Assembly: GCA_963665195.1 (NCBI GenBank)
Contig: OY762070.1
Span: 5,270,001-5,334,000 of the forward strand
Length of the DNA stretch: 64,000 nucleotides
Direction of reading: 5' to 3'
DNA from: VXYL01 sp963665195
GTDB lineage: Bacteria > Pseudomonadota > Gammaproteobacteria > Pseudomonadales > Azotimanducaceae
Position 1 is the first letter of the stretch; each line of letters starts with the position of its first letter. Shown one piece after another: positions 1 to 9,041 of the stretch. The notes under the pieces are model-generated. The model ran no database searches and was not told where the DNA came from. It worked only from the letters and a program-made list of their open reading frames with translations. The position numbers and the translations under genes were made by a program.

Positions 1-1475
1 CGACGTCGACCGGCGGCTATCGCGACGCCACCGGCCACGGCCAGCACAAAGTCGGCGCCGGTTTCGTCCGCGACTTAGGCGGCTGGGAGGCGACCACCAC
101 GGCGGCGGCGACGCTGCTCAACCAGGAAACCGGCGGCTACGTGCGCGGCTTCGAGGCCTACGACTCGGCCCTGCGGCGCAGCAATCCGAACCCGGAGGCG
201 TACCGCGACGCATGGTCGATGCGCGCGTCGAGCGCTTGGCGGCGCGACATCGGCGGGCGAACCGTCGCCATCACGCCCTACCTGCGCCGCTCGGACATGG
301 CCTTCCTGCAGCATTTCCTGCCGGGACAGCCGCTGGAGAAGAACGCGCAGTCGAGCGGCGGCGCGCAGTGGCGCATCTCGGGGGGCGATGCTTGGCAGTG
401 GACCGTGGGCGGCCTCGCGGAGACGTTCGCGGCGACGCTGTCGCAGCGCCAGGACGGCCCCACCGTCGGCTCCGCTTTCCTGGTGGCGACGCGGCCGCCG
501 GGCACGCACTACGACTACCGCGTCTCCGGCTCGACGCTCGCCGCGTTCTTCGATGCCGGGCTGGACATGGGCCGGGACTTGCGCGTGGTCGCCAGCGGCC
601 GCATCGAGCGCAGCGCCTACGAGTACGACAACCGGCATCTGGACGGCAACACCAAGGACGACGGCAGCGCTTGCGGCTTCGGCGGCTGCCTGTACACGCG
701 CCCGGCTGATCGCGACGATGCCTTCGTCAACTTCGCGGGTCGCCTCGGCGTCGACTGGGCCCCTGCCGAGAATCGCCGCTTCTACGCCGTGGCGGGTCTC
801 GGATTCCGGCCGCCGCAGACCACGGAGCTGTACCGTTTGCAGCGCGGCCAGGCGGTCGCGGACCTCGACAGCGAGACGCTGCGGTCCCTGGAAGCCGGCA
901 TGCGTCTGGCTAGCGATGCTTTGCGGCTCGATGTCGCCGCGTACGCCGAAACGACGCGCCAGCTCATTTTCCGCGACGCCAGCGGCTACAACGTGGACGA
1001 CGGCCGCACCGAGTCCGCCGGCATTGAGGCGGACATCGCCCTGGACCTTGGCAGCGGCCACCGCGTCGACGCGGCGCTCAGCTACGCCCGGCATCGCTAC
1101 GCCTTCACCCGCGACGCGGCGCGCGGCGAGCGCATCGTCGACGGCAACGACGTGGACTCGGCGCCTGCCTTCCTCGGCAGCGCCCGTTGGCGCTGGCAGG
1201 GCGCCCGCCTGACCTCTGAGTTCGAGCTGGTCGGCGTCGGCGAACACTACATCGATGCCGCCAATGCGGCCCGCTACGAGGGCCATTCGCTGCTGCACTG
1301 GCGCGGCGCGTGGGATGCCTCCGCGAACGTCCGCATCTTCGCCCGGCTGGTGAACCTGCTCGACGCGGCCTACGCGGACCGCGCCGACTACGCCTTCGGC
1401 AGCTACCGCTACTTCCCGGGAATGCCTCGGCAGGCCTATCTGGGCGTGGAACTGCGCCAGTCGCCGAACGGCTAG
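1..1475 (+). CDS. TonB-dependent outer-membrane receptor, C-terminal part (5' end outside window)
   Basis: The reading frame is open from the first bases of the window (codons in phase with position 3) to a TAG at 1473-1475, so the gene begins upstream and about 490 C-terminal residues are visible. The sequence is typical of a 22-strand outer-membrane beta-barrel: alternating aromatic/hydrophobic strands with polar turns, the segment GLGFRPPQTTELYR near 800-840 typical of TonB receptor barrels (where a fixed Arg/Glu follows a proline pair), and a C-terminal run with YFPGMPRQAYLGVEL, which resembles the last strand of the family. The plug domain and TonB box are not in the window, so the ligand cannot be stated. 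Siderophores, vitamin B12 or plant/algal polymers are all possible. It ends 23 bp from the convergent ATPase gene. Confidence 0.85.
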   Translation, partial: TSTGGYRDATGHGQHKVGAGFVRDLGGWEATTTAAATLLNQETGGYVRGFEAYDSALRRSNPNPEAYRDAWSMRASSAWRRDIGGRTVAITPYLRRSDMAFLQHFLPGQPLEKNAQSSGGAQWRISGGDAWQWTVGGLAETFAATLSQRQDGPTVGSAFLVATRPPGTHYDYRVSGSTLAAFFDAGLDMGRDLRVVASGRIERSAYEYDNRHLDGNTKDDGSACGFGGCLYTRPADRDDAFVNFAGRLGVDWAPAENRRFYAVAGLGFRPPQTTELYRLQRGQAVADLDSETLRSLEAGMRLASDALRLDVAAYAETTRQLIFRDASGYNVDDGRTESAGIEADIALDLGSGHRVDAALSYARHRYAFTRDAARGERIVDGNDVDSAPAFLGSARWRWQGARLTSEFELVGVGEHYIDAANAARYEGHSLLHWRGAWDASANVRIFARLVNLLDAAYADRADYAFGSYRYFPGMPRQAYLGVELRQSPNG

Positions 1476-1498
1476 CCGGTGCCGCGCTCTCAAGGCAG

Positions 1499-2887
1499 CT
1501 AGCCGTGCAGGACCGCAAGCACGTCCGCTGCGTCGAGCGTGGGAGCGCTCGGCGTCGTGGCCGCCGGTTCGCGCACCGGCACGAACCAAGCGGGGATGAT
1601 CTCGCACTGCTTGGCACCCGGCAGCAAGTCGGCGCCTCGATCCAGAAGGCTCAGCCCGTCCATCCTGGCCGCAGACCGCTTCGCTTCTCCAACCAAGAGC
1701 CGCTGCCCGTCAACCGAGCGCGCCACCAGATCGAACTCGGGGCCGCTGCCGCGCCAGTAGCGCTGCGCGGGCAGCCACGGTCCATGCTGCGCGAGCGCGT
1801 TGTCGCCGCGATGCAGGAGCGGCACGGCCTTGCGGCACAGTTCCTCCCACGCTTCGCCCTCGAGCTGGGGCTGCTGGCCGCGCCAATGCGCCACGCGGGT
1901 CTCCATTGGCGCCTCGGCCAGCATCGCTCGATGCGGCGCCACCACGCGGAACCACAGGCGCAGGAACGGGTCGTCGATGCGGTAGAGGCTCCGCTTCCCC
2001 GATCGAGGATTGCTGCCGAACGGCGTCTCCCGGCGCACGAGATCCATCGCCGTCAGCGTCGCGAGCGGACGGGCCAGGCTCGACGCGGGCTTGCCGAGCC
2101 GCCCGCCCATCTCGCTTGTCCGATGGGCGCCCGCGCCGATGACGTCGAGCAGCGGCCGAAGCGTGGTGGCGGGTGGCAGTTCGTCGCGCAGCAGGCGGTC
2201 CGGCTCGTCGTGAAGCGGCGCCGCGGGATCGAGCACGAGCGCATCGACCGCCGCGCCTAAGTCCGTGCCGAAACGCTCGGCGAGTTCCCAATAGCGGGGC
2301 ATCCCGCCCCACAGCGCATAGAGAGAGACCGCCTCGTGCGGATCCGCCGCAGGGAAGGCTTCCGCGAGATGGCCGGCCGGCAACGGCCGGATCGCGAACG
2401 CCTCCGTGGCGCGCCCGTAAAGCGGCGCATCCGCATCGAGCACGGCGCCATGCATCATCTGCTGGCTGGAGCCGCTGACCACAAGCGTTGGATGGCCAGC
2501 CGGCGCGTCCAGCCAGTTCTGCAGGACGCCGGCGATGGTCGGGTCGGCGGCAACCAGATAGGGGAGCTCATCGATCACGAACGGGCCGGGCCAGTTCGCC
2601 TGCGCCGCCTCGCTGCGCAGCCGCTCGAAGAAAGACCGCCAGTCCGGATATTCCACGTTCGCGAAGCCGGGAAAGCGGCGCGCTGCGGCGGTGGCCAGAT
2701 AGCGGCGCTGGATGGCCGGCGACGAGGCGTCGGCCACGGCGTACAGCCCACCGTGTCGCCGGCACCACTCGATCAGCAGTCGCGACTTGCCGACCCGCCG
2801 CCGCCCCCAGATCGCCGCGAACCCGGCCGCCCGATCCAGGACTCTGTCCAGACGACGCATCTCGCTCACGCGGTTGAGGAATCTCAT
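1499..2887 (-). CDS. AAA ATPase with C-terminal PD-(D/E)xK nuclease-like domain (ATPase_2/DUF234 type)
   Basis: The protein has 462 residues if it starts at the ATG at 2887; an in-frame extension to 2935 would read through the promoter dyads and is disfavoured. Near the N-terminus is Walker A GRRRVGKS (residues 28-35), and Walker B FVIDEL is at about 103-108. The C-terminus carries EFD (384-386) followed by EAK (401-403), the spacing of a PD-(D/E)xK nuclease core as in DUF234. Such ATPases are common, mostly orphan, and of unproven function; they are often suspected of acting in DNA transactions or defence. The gene lies downstream of pnkp on the same strand with an 84-bp gap, so it could be co-transcribed. 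The gap has its own AT-rich TGCA dyads, however, which argues for an own promoter. A second ATPase of similar plan lies at 39444. Confidence 0.75.
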   Translation of the reverse strand: MRFLNRVSEMRRLDRVLDRAAGFAAIWGRRRVGKSRLLIEWCRRHGGLYAVADASSPAIQRRYLATAAARRFPGFANVEYPDWRSFFERLRSEAAQANWPGPFVIDELPYLVAADPTIAGVLQNWLDAPAGHPTLVVSGSSQQMMHGAVLDADAPLYGRATEAFAIRPLPAGHLAEAFPAADPHEAVSLYALWGGMPRYWELAERFGTDLGAAVDALVLDPAAPLHDEPDRLLRDELPPATTLRPLLDVIGAGAHRTSEMGGRLGKPASSLARPLATLTAMDLVRRETPFGSNPRSGKRSLYRIDDPFLRLWFRVVAPHRAMLAEAPMETRVAHWRGQQPQLEGEAWEELCRKAVPLLHRGDNALAQHGPWLPAQRYWRGSGPEFDLVARSVDGQRLLVGEAKRSAARMDGLSLLDRGADLLPGAKQCEIIPAWFVPVREPAATTPSAPTLDAADVLAVLHG

Positions 2888-2892
2888 ACCGA

Positions 2893-2935
2893 GATTATAT
2901 GCACGACTGCATAATGCTGCCGTGCATACTTGCAC
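2893..2935 (-). promoter_or_regulatory. Putative promoter/operator of the ATPase gene with TGCA dyads
   Basis: On the minus strand the bases directly before the ATG at 2887 contain TATAAT separated from the ATG by six bases, which would make the transcript nearly leaderless. Upstream lie short dyads built on TGCA: GTGCA-AGTA-TGCAC (2922-2935) and TGCA-GTCG-TGCA (2900-2911). This patch is clearly AT-richer than its surroundings. An autoregulatory operator is plausible but inferred, since no -35 consensus is evident. Confidence 0.4.
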
Positions 2936-2971
2936 GCCCGCCGGGGGCGTGCGGGCAATTGGGCAATACCT

Positions 2972-5506
2972 TTATAGCCGGGGATCCACCGGCTCCGACT
3001 CCATCGCGAGGACCGCGAAGACGCATTCGTGAACGCGGGTCAGGGGTTCGCGTTCGACGAAGCGGGCCAGGGCCTCGAGGCCTAGGGCGAACTCGCGTCG
3101 TGCCAGCGAGCGCTTCGACCTGAGGCTGCGCTGGCGGAGACGCGCGAGGTTCTCTTCGGCCGTGTACTCCGGCCCATAGATGATGCGCAGGTACTCGGCG
3201 CCACGGCACTTGACGGCGGGCTGGACGAGACCGTGCTCGTCGCGGACGACGAAGTTCCACGGCTTGACGACCATGCCTTCGCCGCCAGCCGCGGTCAGCG
3301 TCTCCCACCAGGCGATGGCGGCGCCCCGGCTGGCTTCGTCTTCGAGATCGACCACGCGGTGATCGGTGGCGGTCAGCACGGGGTCTTCGGCGGCGAGCTT
3401 GGCCAGTTCCGCAAGGTGCCAGCCGTGGTCCTTGTCGCCGTGCATGGCGCCCGCGGTGGCGAGCAGATGGAACGGCGCGAGCTTGAGGTCGTCCACGCTC
3501 GCCACCGGCCAGTTGTAGTGTCCGAGGGCCGTCTGGTAGTCCTCCGCCATCGCCGCTCGCGCGCGATACCGTTCAAGCAGGCCGGTGGCGTCCGGGCTGC
3601 GTTCGGCAGCGGCTTCCAGCGCCGCGACGGCCTCGCCGAGGCCGAGCCGGGCCGCGTCCGCCACCGGCTGGTAGTGGGTTCGCACGAGGTCGCCCGCCTT
3701 GGCGGACCACGGCATCAGTTCGCAGTCGAGGCAGAACCAGTCGGTGTCGAACCGGCCCCAGAGGTCGCAACGGTCGGCCGCGGCGCGCAGGCGCCGGAGA
3801 AGCTCGCGCTCGAAACCCGGGTCCTTGAAGAACTCCCGGCCGGTGCGCGTGTAGACGATGCCGGCAGCTTGAGCGGCCACGCCGAACCGCTTGGCGGCGG
3901 CGTCGGCGTCCCGGCACACCACGGCGATCGCCCGCGACCCCATGTGCTTCTCCTCGCAGACCACCTTGCGCACATGGTTGGCCCGGTAGTAGCCGAAGGC
4001 CTGGTCGGGATGTTCGAGCAGCCCGTCGCGCTCGCTGGCGCCGCACGGCGCCATGGTCGGCGGCAGGTAGACGAGCCAGCGCGGGTCGACGGCGAACCGG
4101 CTCATCGCCTCCAGCGCTGCCGCGGCGTTCTCCCGGCGCACGGTGATGCTCGGCTGGAAGCGTGTGTCGATGATGCGCTTGCCGCGCACGTCGTCGATGT
4201 CCAGAACGTCCGTATAGGCATCGGGCGGCGGATCGGCTGGCGGCGGACCGATGCGTTCGTAGTAGGTGCGCAAGGCTTCGACGGACACCAGCTCGCGCTC
4301 CGGGTAGCGCAGCGCCGTGAGACTGCCGCCGTAGACGCAGCCCGTGTCGATGCAGATGGTGCGGTTGATCCATTCCGCGCTGGCCACCGGCGTATGCCCG
4401 TAGATGATCGCGGTGCGGCCGCGGTGCTCCGCCGCCCAGTCGTAGCGCACCGGGAAGCCGAACTCGTCGGTCTCGCCGGTGGTCTCGCCGTACAGTGCGA
4501 AGGAACGCACGACGCCGGACGAGCGGTTCAGCAGGTCCTCGCGCATACCCGCGTGGGCCACCGCCAGCCTGCCGTCGTCGAAGGCGTAGTGGCTGATCAG
4601 GCCGTCGATGAAGCCCGCCACCCGGTCGTGGAACTCCGGCGGTTGCGTGGCCATCTGCTCGACCGTCGCGTCGAGGCCGTGGCTCAGCTTGACGTTGCGC
4701 CCGCGCAGCTTGCGCAGCAGCTTGGCCTCGTGGTTGCCCGCCACGCACAGGGCCGCGCCCTGTTCGACGGCGTCCATAGCCAGACGCAGGCAGTCCACCA
4801 CGCGCGGGCCTCGATCGACCAGATCGCCGAGGAAGACCACGCGGCGATCTTCGGGGTGCGACAGTTCGTAGCGCCCTTGGTTCTCGCTGATCCGGTAGCC
4901 CAGCTTGTCGAGCAGCGCCGCGAGTTCGTCGAAGCAGCCGTGGACGTCGCCGATGATGTCGAACGGCCCGGCATCGTCCCGGCGGTCCGTCCACAGCCGC
5001 CGCCGTTCGATCGCTGCGGCGTCCACATCGGCTTCGGACTCGAACCGGTAGCGGTAGCGGAAGCCCTCGCGACCCAAGCGCTTAATGGAACGGCGCAGCG
5101 ACCGCGTCTGATTGCGCACGACATGCGGCCCGAAGTCCCGATCCGGGCGTTCGGCGTTGCGGGCGTGGCAGACGCGCTCCGGCAGGTCGAAGACGATGGC
5201 GACGGCCAGGGCGTGGTAGTCGCGCGCCATGCGCACGAGACCGGCGCGGTCCTCGGCGCGGACATTGGTGGCGTCGATGACGGTCAGCCGCCGCGCCGCC
5301 AGACGCTTGCGGGCGATGAACTCCAGCACCTCGAAGGCGTCCGGCGTGGCCGCCAGGTCGTTCGGATCGTCGCTGACGAGGCCCCGGCAAACGTCCGACG
5401 AGATCACCTCGGTGGCCGCGAAGTGCTTGCGCGCGAACGTGGTCTTGCCGGCCCCGGAAGCGCCGATCAACACGACGAGGCAGTACTCGGGGAGGTCTAT
5501 CGGCAT
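2972..5506 (-). CDS. pnkp: Polynucleotide kinase-phosphatase-ligase of the bacterial RNA repair system
   Basis: The 844 residues hold the three expected domains of bacterial Pnkp in order. The N-terminal 5'-OH kinase has P-loop GASGAGKT (15-22). The 2',3' phosphatase of the metallophosphoesterase fold has DVHG (187-190), GDLVDRG (227-233), GNHE (257-260) and GHTP (370-373). The C-terminal adenylyltransferase/ligase domain has KHMGSR with nucleophile Lys520, GEGMVVK (742-748) and VKCRG (765-769). The length matches the family (about 850-870 in Clostridium thermocellum). The ATG at 5506 lies inside hen1 and the genes overlap by 10 bp, so translation is probably coupled. In characterised systems Pnkp heals and seals RNAs cleaved by ribotoxins, with Hen1 both methylating the 3' end and activating ligation. 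All catalytic motifs look intact. Confidence 0.97.
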   Translation of the reverse strand: MPIDLPEYCLVVLIGASGAGKTTFARKHFAATEVISSDVCRGLVSDDPNDLAATPDAFEVLEFIARKRLAARRLTVIDATNVRAEDRAGLVRMARDYHALAVAIVFDLPERVCHARNAERPDRDFGPHVVRNQTRSLRRSIKRLGREGFRYRYRFESEADVDAAAIERRRLWTDRRDDAGPFDIIGDVHGCFDELAALLDKLGYRISENQGRYELSHPEDRRVVFLGDLVDRGPRVVDCLRLAMDAVEQGAALCVAGNHEAKLLRKLRGRNVKLSHGLDATVEQMATQPPEFHDRVAGFIDGLISHYAFDDGRLAVAHAGMREDLLNRSSGVVRSFALYGETTGETDEFGFPVRYDWAAEHRGRTAIIYGHTPVASAEWINRTICIDTGCVYGGSLTALRYPERELVSVEALRTYYERIGPPPADPPPDAYTDVLDIDDVRGKRIIDTRFQPSITVRRENAAAALEAMSRFAVDPRWLVYLPPTMAPCGASERDGLLEHPDQAFGYYRANHVRKVVCEEKHMGSRAIAVVCRDADAAAKRFGVAAQAAGIVYTRTGREFFKDPGFERELLRRLRAAADRCDLWGRFDTDWFCLDCELMPWSAKAGDLVRTHYQPVADAARLGLGEAVAALEAAAERSPDATGLLERYRARAAMAEDYQTALGHYNWPVASVDDLKLAPFHLLATAGAMHGDKDHGWHLAELAKLAAEDPVLTATDHRVVDLEDEASRGAAIAWWETLTAAGGEGMVVKPWNFVVRDEHGLVQPAVKCRGAEYLRIIYGPEYTAEENLARLRQRSLRSKRSLARREFALGLEALARFVEREPLTRVHECVFAVLAMESEPVDPRL

Positions 5507-6846
5507 CGCTCGAACACCCCCATCTGGGTCGGTGCGCCGAGCTTTTCGTCCACCTCGCCGACCGGCTCGAAGCGCACTCTATAGCCGTGCGTGGTCGCCA
5601 CCTTCTCGGCCCAGGCGGCGAATTCGCTGCGCGTCCACTCGAAGCGATGGTCGCGATGCCGGAAACCGCCTTCGGGGATGTTCGGGTAGTTGGCGTTGAA
5701 CTCTCGGTTCGGCGTCGTCAGCACGACGATCCGCGGCTGCGCGAACTCGAACAGCACGCGCTCGAAGGCCGGCACCCGGTCCGGCGCCAGATGTTCGAGC
5801 ACCTCGACCACCGCGATGGCGTCGAAGCCGGACAGCCGCGCATCCCGGTACGTCGCCGCCCCTTGCAGCAGCTTGACCCGATGCTTCTGCCGCTCCGGCA
5901 GCCGATCGAGCTTCAGTCGCCTGCCGGCGATCTCAAGTGCGGTGGTGGAGGCATCCACGCCAACGACCTCCTGGAACTGCGGCATGGCGAGGAGCCGCTG
6001 GATCAGCCGGCCTTCGCCGCAGCCGAGATCCAGGACGCGGGCGGCGCCGCTTGCCGCCAGCGCCTGGGCCACGGCATCCAGACGGTTCTCGGCAAGCGGC
6101 ACGCGCGCGGCCTCCCGCTCGCTGTCCGAGTCCGGCTCGGACTGCTCCTGCTCGGACAACCGCGCCAGCGCGGCACTGGCGAGCCGCCGGCGATACTTGA
6201 GATAGCGCCGGACGATGAAGTCCCGAGCCGGATGCGCCTCCAGCCAGCCCTCGCCGCGGCTGATGAGCTTGTCCACCTCGTCGTCGCCCACCCAGTAGTG
6301 CTTGCGGTTGTCGAGCACCGGCACCAGCACGTACAGATGGGTGAGCAGTTCGCGCACCGGCTTGGCGCATGACAGCGTAACGTTGCGGTACCGGCTCGCG
6401 TCCGGCTGCCCATCGCCGGGCTGCACGTCGACCTCGTAGCCGAGCGGCTCGAAGAGTTCCCGAGCCCGGGCCTCGACGCCGCACGGCAGCGCTGCGACGC
6501 GGGCGGTCAACGGCAGCGGTTCGAGGGCCAGGTCCGGCCGCTCGGCGCTGCGTCCGCCGAGGGCGCTGCCGAAGACCCGGGCGATGGCGACGCTCAGGAA
6601 CGAAGAGGCGACGTAGGGCCGATCGTTGACGTAGTCCGCGAGCAGGGCGCCACGCCCGCGCACCAGCCCAATGGGGTCCACGTCCAGCAGCAGCGCCGCC
6701 GTGCAGCGCTCGGCGGACGCCTCCGGGTAGAACACGTGCGCCTTGCCGAAGGCGAGTTCGAAGGTCTGCACCCGTGCCGGGTTCTTGTGCAGCAGGTAGC
6801 CGAGGTCCGTCGCCGGACGATGGGTGGTGGAAAGCGTAAGCAGCAT
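5497..6846 (-). CDS. hen1: 3'-terminal RNA ribose 2'-O-methyltransferase Hen1
   Basis: The protein has 449 residues. The N-terminal half (about 1-230) corresponds to the bacteria-specific domain that activates the Pnkp ligase; it contains the family-typical stretch TFELAFGKAHVFYPEA at 28-43. The C-terminal methyltransferase has SAM motif DLGCGEG (273-279), a metal-binding set E348-VLEH with Glu351/His352, and FRHRDHRFEWT (396-406), which supplies the further His ligands. An acidic/Gln linker with repeated EQ and DS pairs lies at about 230-245. The start ATG at 6846 has a GGAG nine bases upstream. hen1 is promoter-proximal and pnkp follows with a 10-bp overlap, the usual order for this RNA repair cassette. 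Its product would mark repaired RNA with 2'-O-methyl at the junction so that the same ribotoxin cannot recut it. Confidence 0.97.
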   Translation of the reverse strand: MLLTLSTTHRPATDLGYLLHKNPARVQTFELAFGKAHVFYPEASAERCTAALLLDVDPIGLVRGRGALLADYVNDRPYVASSFLSVAIARVFGSALGGRSAERPDLALEPLPLTARVAALPCGVEARARELFEPLGYEVDVQPGDGQPDASRYRNVTLSCAKPVRELLTHLYVLVPVLDNRKHYWVGDDEVDKLISRGEGWLEAHPARDFIVRRYLKYRRRLASAALARLSEQEQSEPDSDSEREAARVPLAENRLDAVAQALAASGAARVLDLGCGEGRLIQRLLAMPQFQEVVGVDASTTALEIAGRRLKLDRLPERQKHRVKLLQGAATYRDARLSGFDAIAVVEVLEHLAPDRVPAFERVLFEFAQPRIVVLTTPNREFNANYPNIPEGGFRHRDHRFEWTRSEFAAWAEKVATTHGYRVRFEPVGEVDEKLGAPTQMGVFERCR

Positions 6847-6975
6847 GGCTCGTGCTCCTGCATCTCTCCCGTCTTCCGGCTACTGCGGCTCGCTCTGGGC
6901 GCGAACTATAGCCGCAAGCAGGCGAGTCCGCGCATGGCATGATGGGCGCTTGAGATCGGTCTTTGGAGACGTGCC

Positions 6976-7731
6976 ATGGAACTGCGGCCCAATCGGGTGC
7001 GGCGCAAGCTCGAGGCGGGTGAGCCCGCGTTCGTGATCGGCGGCATCACCCACGCCGACGACATCGACGCGTTTGGCCCCGTGGGCTTCGACGGCGTGTG
7101 GCTCGAAGGCGAGCACGGCGGCGTCGATGCCGCCGACCTCGGCAATCTGACGCGCGCCTGCGACATCTGGGGCATGACGTCGATCGTGCGCGTGAACCGC
7201 AATGACCAGGGCCTCATCTACCGCACCCTGGACCGCGGCGCCCAGGGCATCGCCGTGCCGCATGTGGACGACCGCGCCGCGGCGGAGAACATCGTCGCCG
7301 GCGGCAAGTTCCCGCCGCTCGGCCGGCGCGGCATGTTCACCAGCCGCCAGGGCTACGGCGTGCCGGACTACCTGACCCGCGCCAACGACGAAACGCTGCT
7401 CATCGCGCTGATCGAGGACATCGAAGCGTGGCGCAATCTGGACGAGATTCTGAAGGTGGACGGCATCGGCGTTTTCTTCGTCGCTCCCGCCGACTTCGCC
7501 GCGTCGATGGGCCACATCGGCGAACTCGGCCACCCGGATGTGCAGGAGAAGATCGAGGACTCGCTGCGCCGCATCGTCGCCGCGGGGCGCACCGCGGGAA
7601 CCTTGGCCATGAACGGCAATGCGCAGCGCTTCGCCGAACTCGGCGTGCGCTTCTTCTTCACCGCCACGGGGCCCTGGCTTGCGTCCGGCGCAGCGGAGTT
7701 CAAGGCCAGGGCCATGGACGGGATCGGCTAG
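6976..7731 (+). CDS. HpcH/HpaI aldolase/citrate lyase family protein
   Basis: The 251-residue (beta/alpha)8-barrel has the signatures of class II pyruvate-dependent aldolases: WLEGEHGG near residue 37-44 (metal/pyruvate site), SIVRVN (65-70), GAQGIAVPHVDD (86-97) and PPLGRRGM (110-117, with the arginine expected to bind pyruvate). LIALIEDIEA supplies the metal-binding glutamate. Enzymes of the family split 2-keto-3-deoxy or 4-hydroxy-2-oxo acids into pyruvate plus an aldehyde; the particular substrate cannot be read from sequence. The start ATG at 6976 has GGAG seven bases upstream. The gene is divergent from hen1, with 129 bp between them holding both promoters, and 16 bp before the next gene suggests co-transcription with it. 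Confidence 0.88.
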   Translation: MELRPNRVRRKLEAGEPAFVIGGITHADDIDAFGPVGFDGVWLEGEHGGVDAADLGNLTRACDIWGMTSIVRVNRNDQGLIYRTLDRGAQGIAVPHVDDRAAAENIVAGGKFPPLGRRGMFTSRQGYGVPDYLTRANDETLLIALIEDIEAWRNLDEILKVDGIGVFFVAPADFAASMGHIGELGHPDVQEKIEDSLRRIVAAGRTAGTLAMNGNAQRFAELGVRFFFTATGPWLASGAAEFKARAMDGIG

Positions 7732-7747
7732 CGCGGGGTCGCAACCT

Positions 7748-8917
7748 GTGGGGTTGTGGCGACGACCGGCTGGATGCAGCCGGCTTGCTTTGCTCGGCTG
7801 GGCCGCGCTCTTGGTCCCGGCTGGCGCGACCGAGCAGGGGCGGATTGCCGCGGCGGCGATGCTCTCGATGGCCGAGGTCTACGAAGCCGGCCGGGCCGGC
7901 ATCGGCCTGTACAAGCACGGCCGCTACGCCGAGGCCGTGCCGCATCTGGGCAAGGCCGCCCGGCACGGATTCAAGCTGCCCCAGGCGGCGCTGGCGGACA
8001 TCTACCTGAACGGCCTCGGCGGCGTACCGCGCGACAGCCGGGCCGGGCTGGGCTGGCTCGGCGTCGCCGGTGCCCCGGAGACCGATCCGCGCCTCGCCGA
8101 GGCGCTTGCCGCGGCCCGCGCCAGAGTGCCGCCCGCCCTCGACGCGGGCGTCGAACGTCTGATCGCCGCCTACCGGGAGCGCTACGGTCCCGAACATCAC
8201 GGCGTCGTCTGCGGCGTGGTCGGAAGCCGGGTGCAGGACCTGCGCTGCTACTTCGCGGACGATCCCGCCTTCGCGCAAGGCCAAGACGCCTTCGCGCAGG
8301 GCGAGGCCGCCGCCGACGATGTCGAAACAATGGTGGTGACCGCATCGCGCATCGCGGCGGCCGCGCCCGCGCCGGGGATGGCGCCGTCCGGCACCTTCAT
8401 CTCCGCGATCTACGACGCCGCCACCCGGGGCGTCGCGCTGTATCGCGAGGGCCGCTATGCCGAGGCGCTGCCGTTTCTCGTCGCGGCCGCGAAGCGCGGC
8501 TTCAAGCAGGCCCAGGCGCTGGCCGCGGACATCTACCTCGAAGGCCGCGGCGTGCCCATGGACATCGAGTCCGGCATCGGCTGGCTCGGCGTCGCGGCGG
8601 CTCCGAAGAGCTCGGCCGGCATCCGCATGGCCTTCGAGGCGGCCAAGGCGGACCTGCCGCCGAAGTTCACCGCGCAAGCGGTTCGCGACATCGTGCGGCG
8701 ATACCGCTCTCGATACGGCCACCGCCAGCATCGAGTGGCGTGCCGCATGGCCCCCATCGACAGCACGACGAGCCTGCGCATGAAGCAGCTCCGATGCAGC
8801 TTCATCGATGAAGCGACGCAGTGCAGGAACACGAGCCTGGAAGACGGCCGGCTCGATTGGGAGTGGACCTGCGCACCGCTCGAAGGGGCGCGCATGCGGC
8901 ATGTGCTCGGAGATTAG
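7748..8917 (+). CDS. Secreted Sel1/TPR-like protein with two homologous halves
   Basis: I chose the GTG at 7748 because it gives a classical signal peptide (LALLGWAALLVPAGA then T) and starts just after the aldolase stop; a TTG two codons later is an alternative. The product is about 389 residues. Two related segments of roughly 120 residues are visible, each with a GRYAEA(V/L)P - ADIYL.G - G(L/I)GWLGVA - AYRERYG/RYRSRYG pattern. They are separated by a low-complexity linker that contains ETMVVTASRI. The pattern is that of Sel1-like/TPR helical pairs. Four conserved cysteines sit at equivalent places after each half (HHGVVCGV and HRVACRM, then C near each segment end), suggesting disulphides in the periplasm. 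The precise function is unknown; a scaffold or envelope role is inferred. Confidence 0.65.
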   Translation: MGLWRRPAGCSRLALLGWAALLVPAGATEQGRIAAAAMLSMAEVYEAGRAGIGLYKHGRYAEAVPHLGKAARHGFKLPQAALADIYLNGLGGVPRDSRAGLGWLGVAGAPETDPRLAEALAAARARVPPALDAGVERLIAAYRERYGPEHHGVVCGVVGSRVQDLRCYFADDPAFAQGQDAFAQGEAAADDVETMVVTASRIAAAAPAPGMAPSGTFISAIYDAATRGVALYREGRYAEALPFLVAAAKRGFKQAQALAADIYLEGRGVPMDIESGIGWLGVAAAPKSSAGIRMAFEAAKADLPPKFTAQAVRDIVRRYRSRYGHRQHRVACRMAPIDSTTSLRMKQLRCSFIDEATQCRNTSLEDGRLDWEWTCAPLEGARMRHVLGD

Positions 8918-9041
8918 GCGCGCTGCCGCATGCGCGAACGCTGCGGCAGCTATTCAACCCACATCACGTCGCCCCACGCCGGCAGCTACTGCGGCGCGGC
9001 GGCACTGCGTACAATAGGGCCGCTTCGCGCAGGGTCGGCCC

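Noticed and set aside
3233..5584. Plus-strand frame of 783 codons opposite pnkp
   Set aside because: It is antisense to a gene with clear catalytic motifs and has no recognisable domain.
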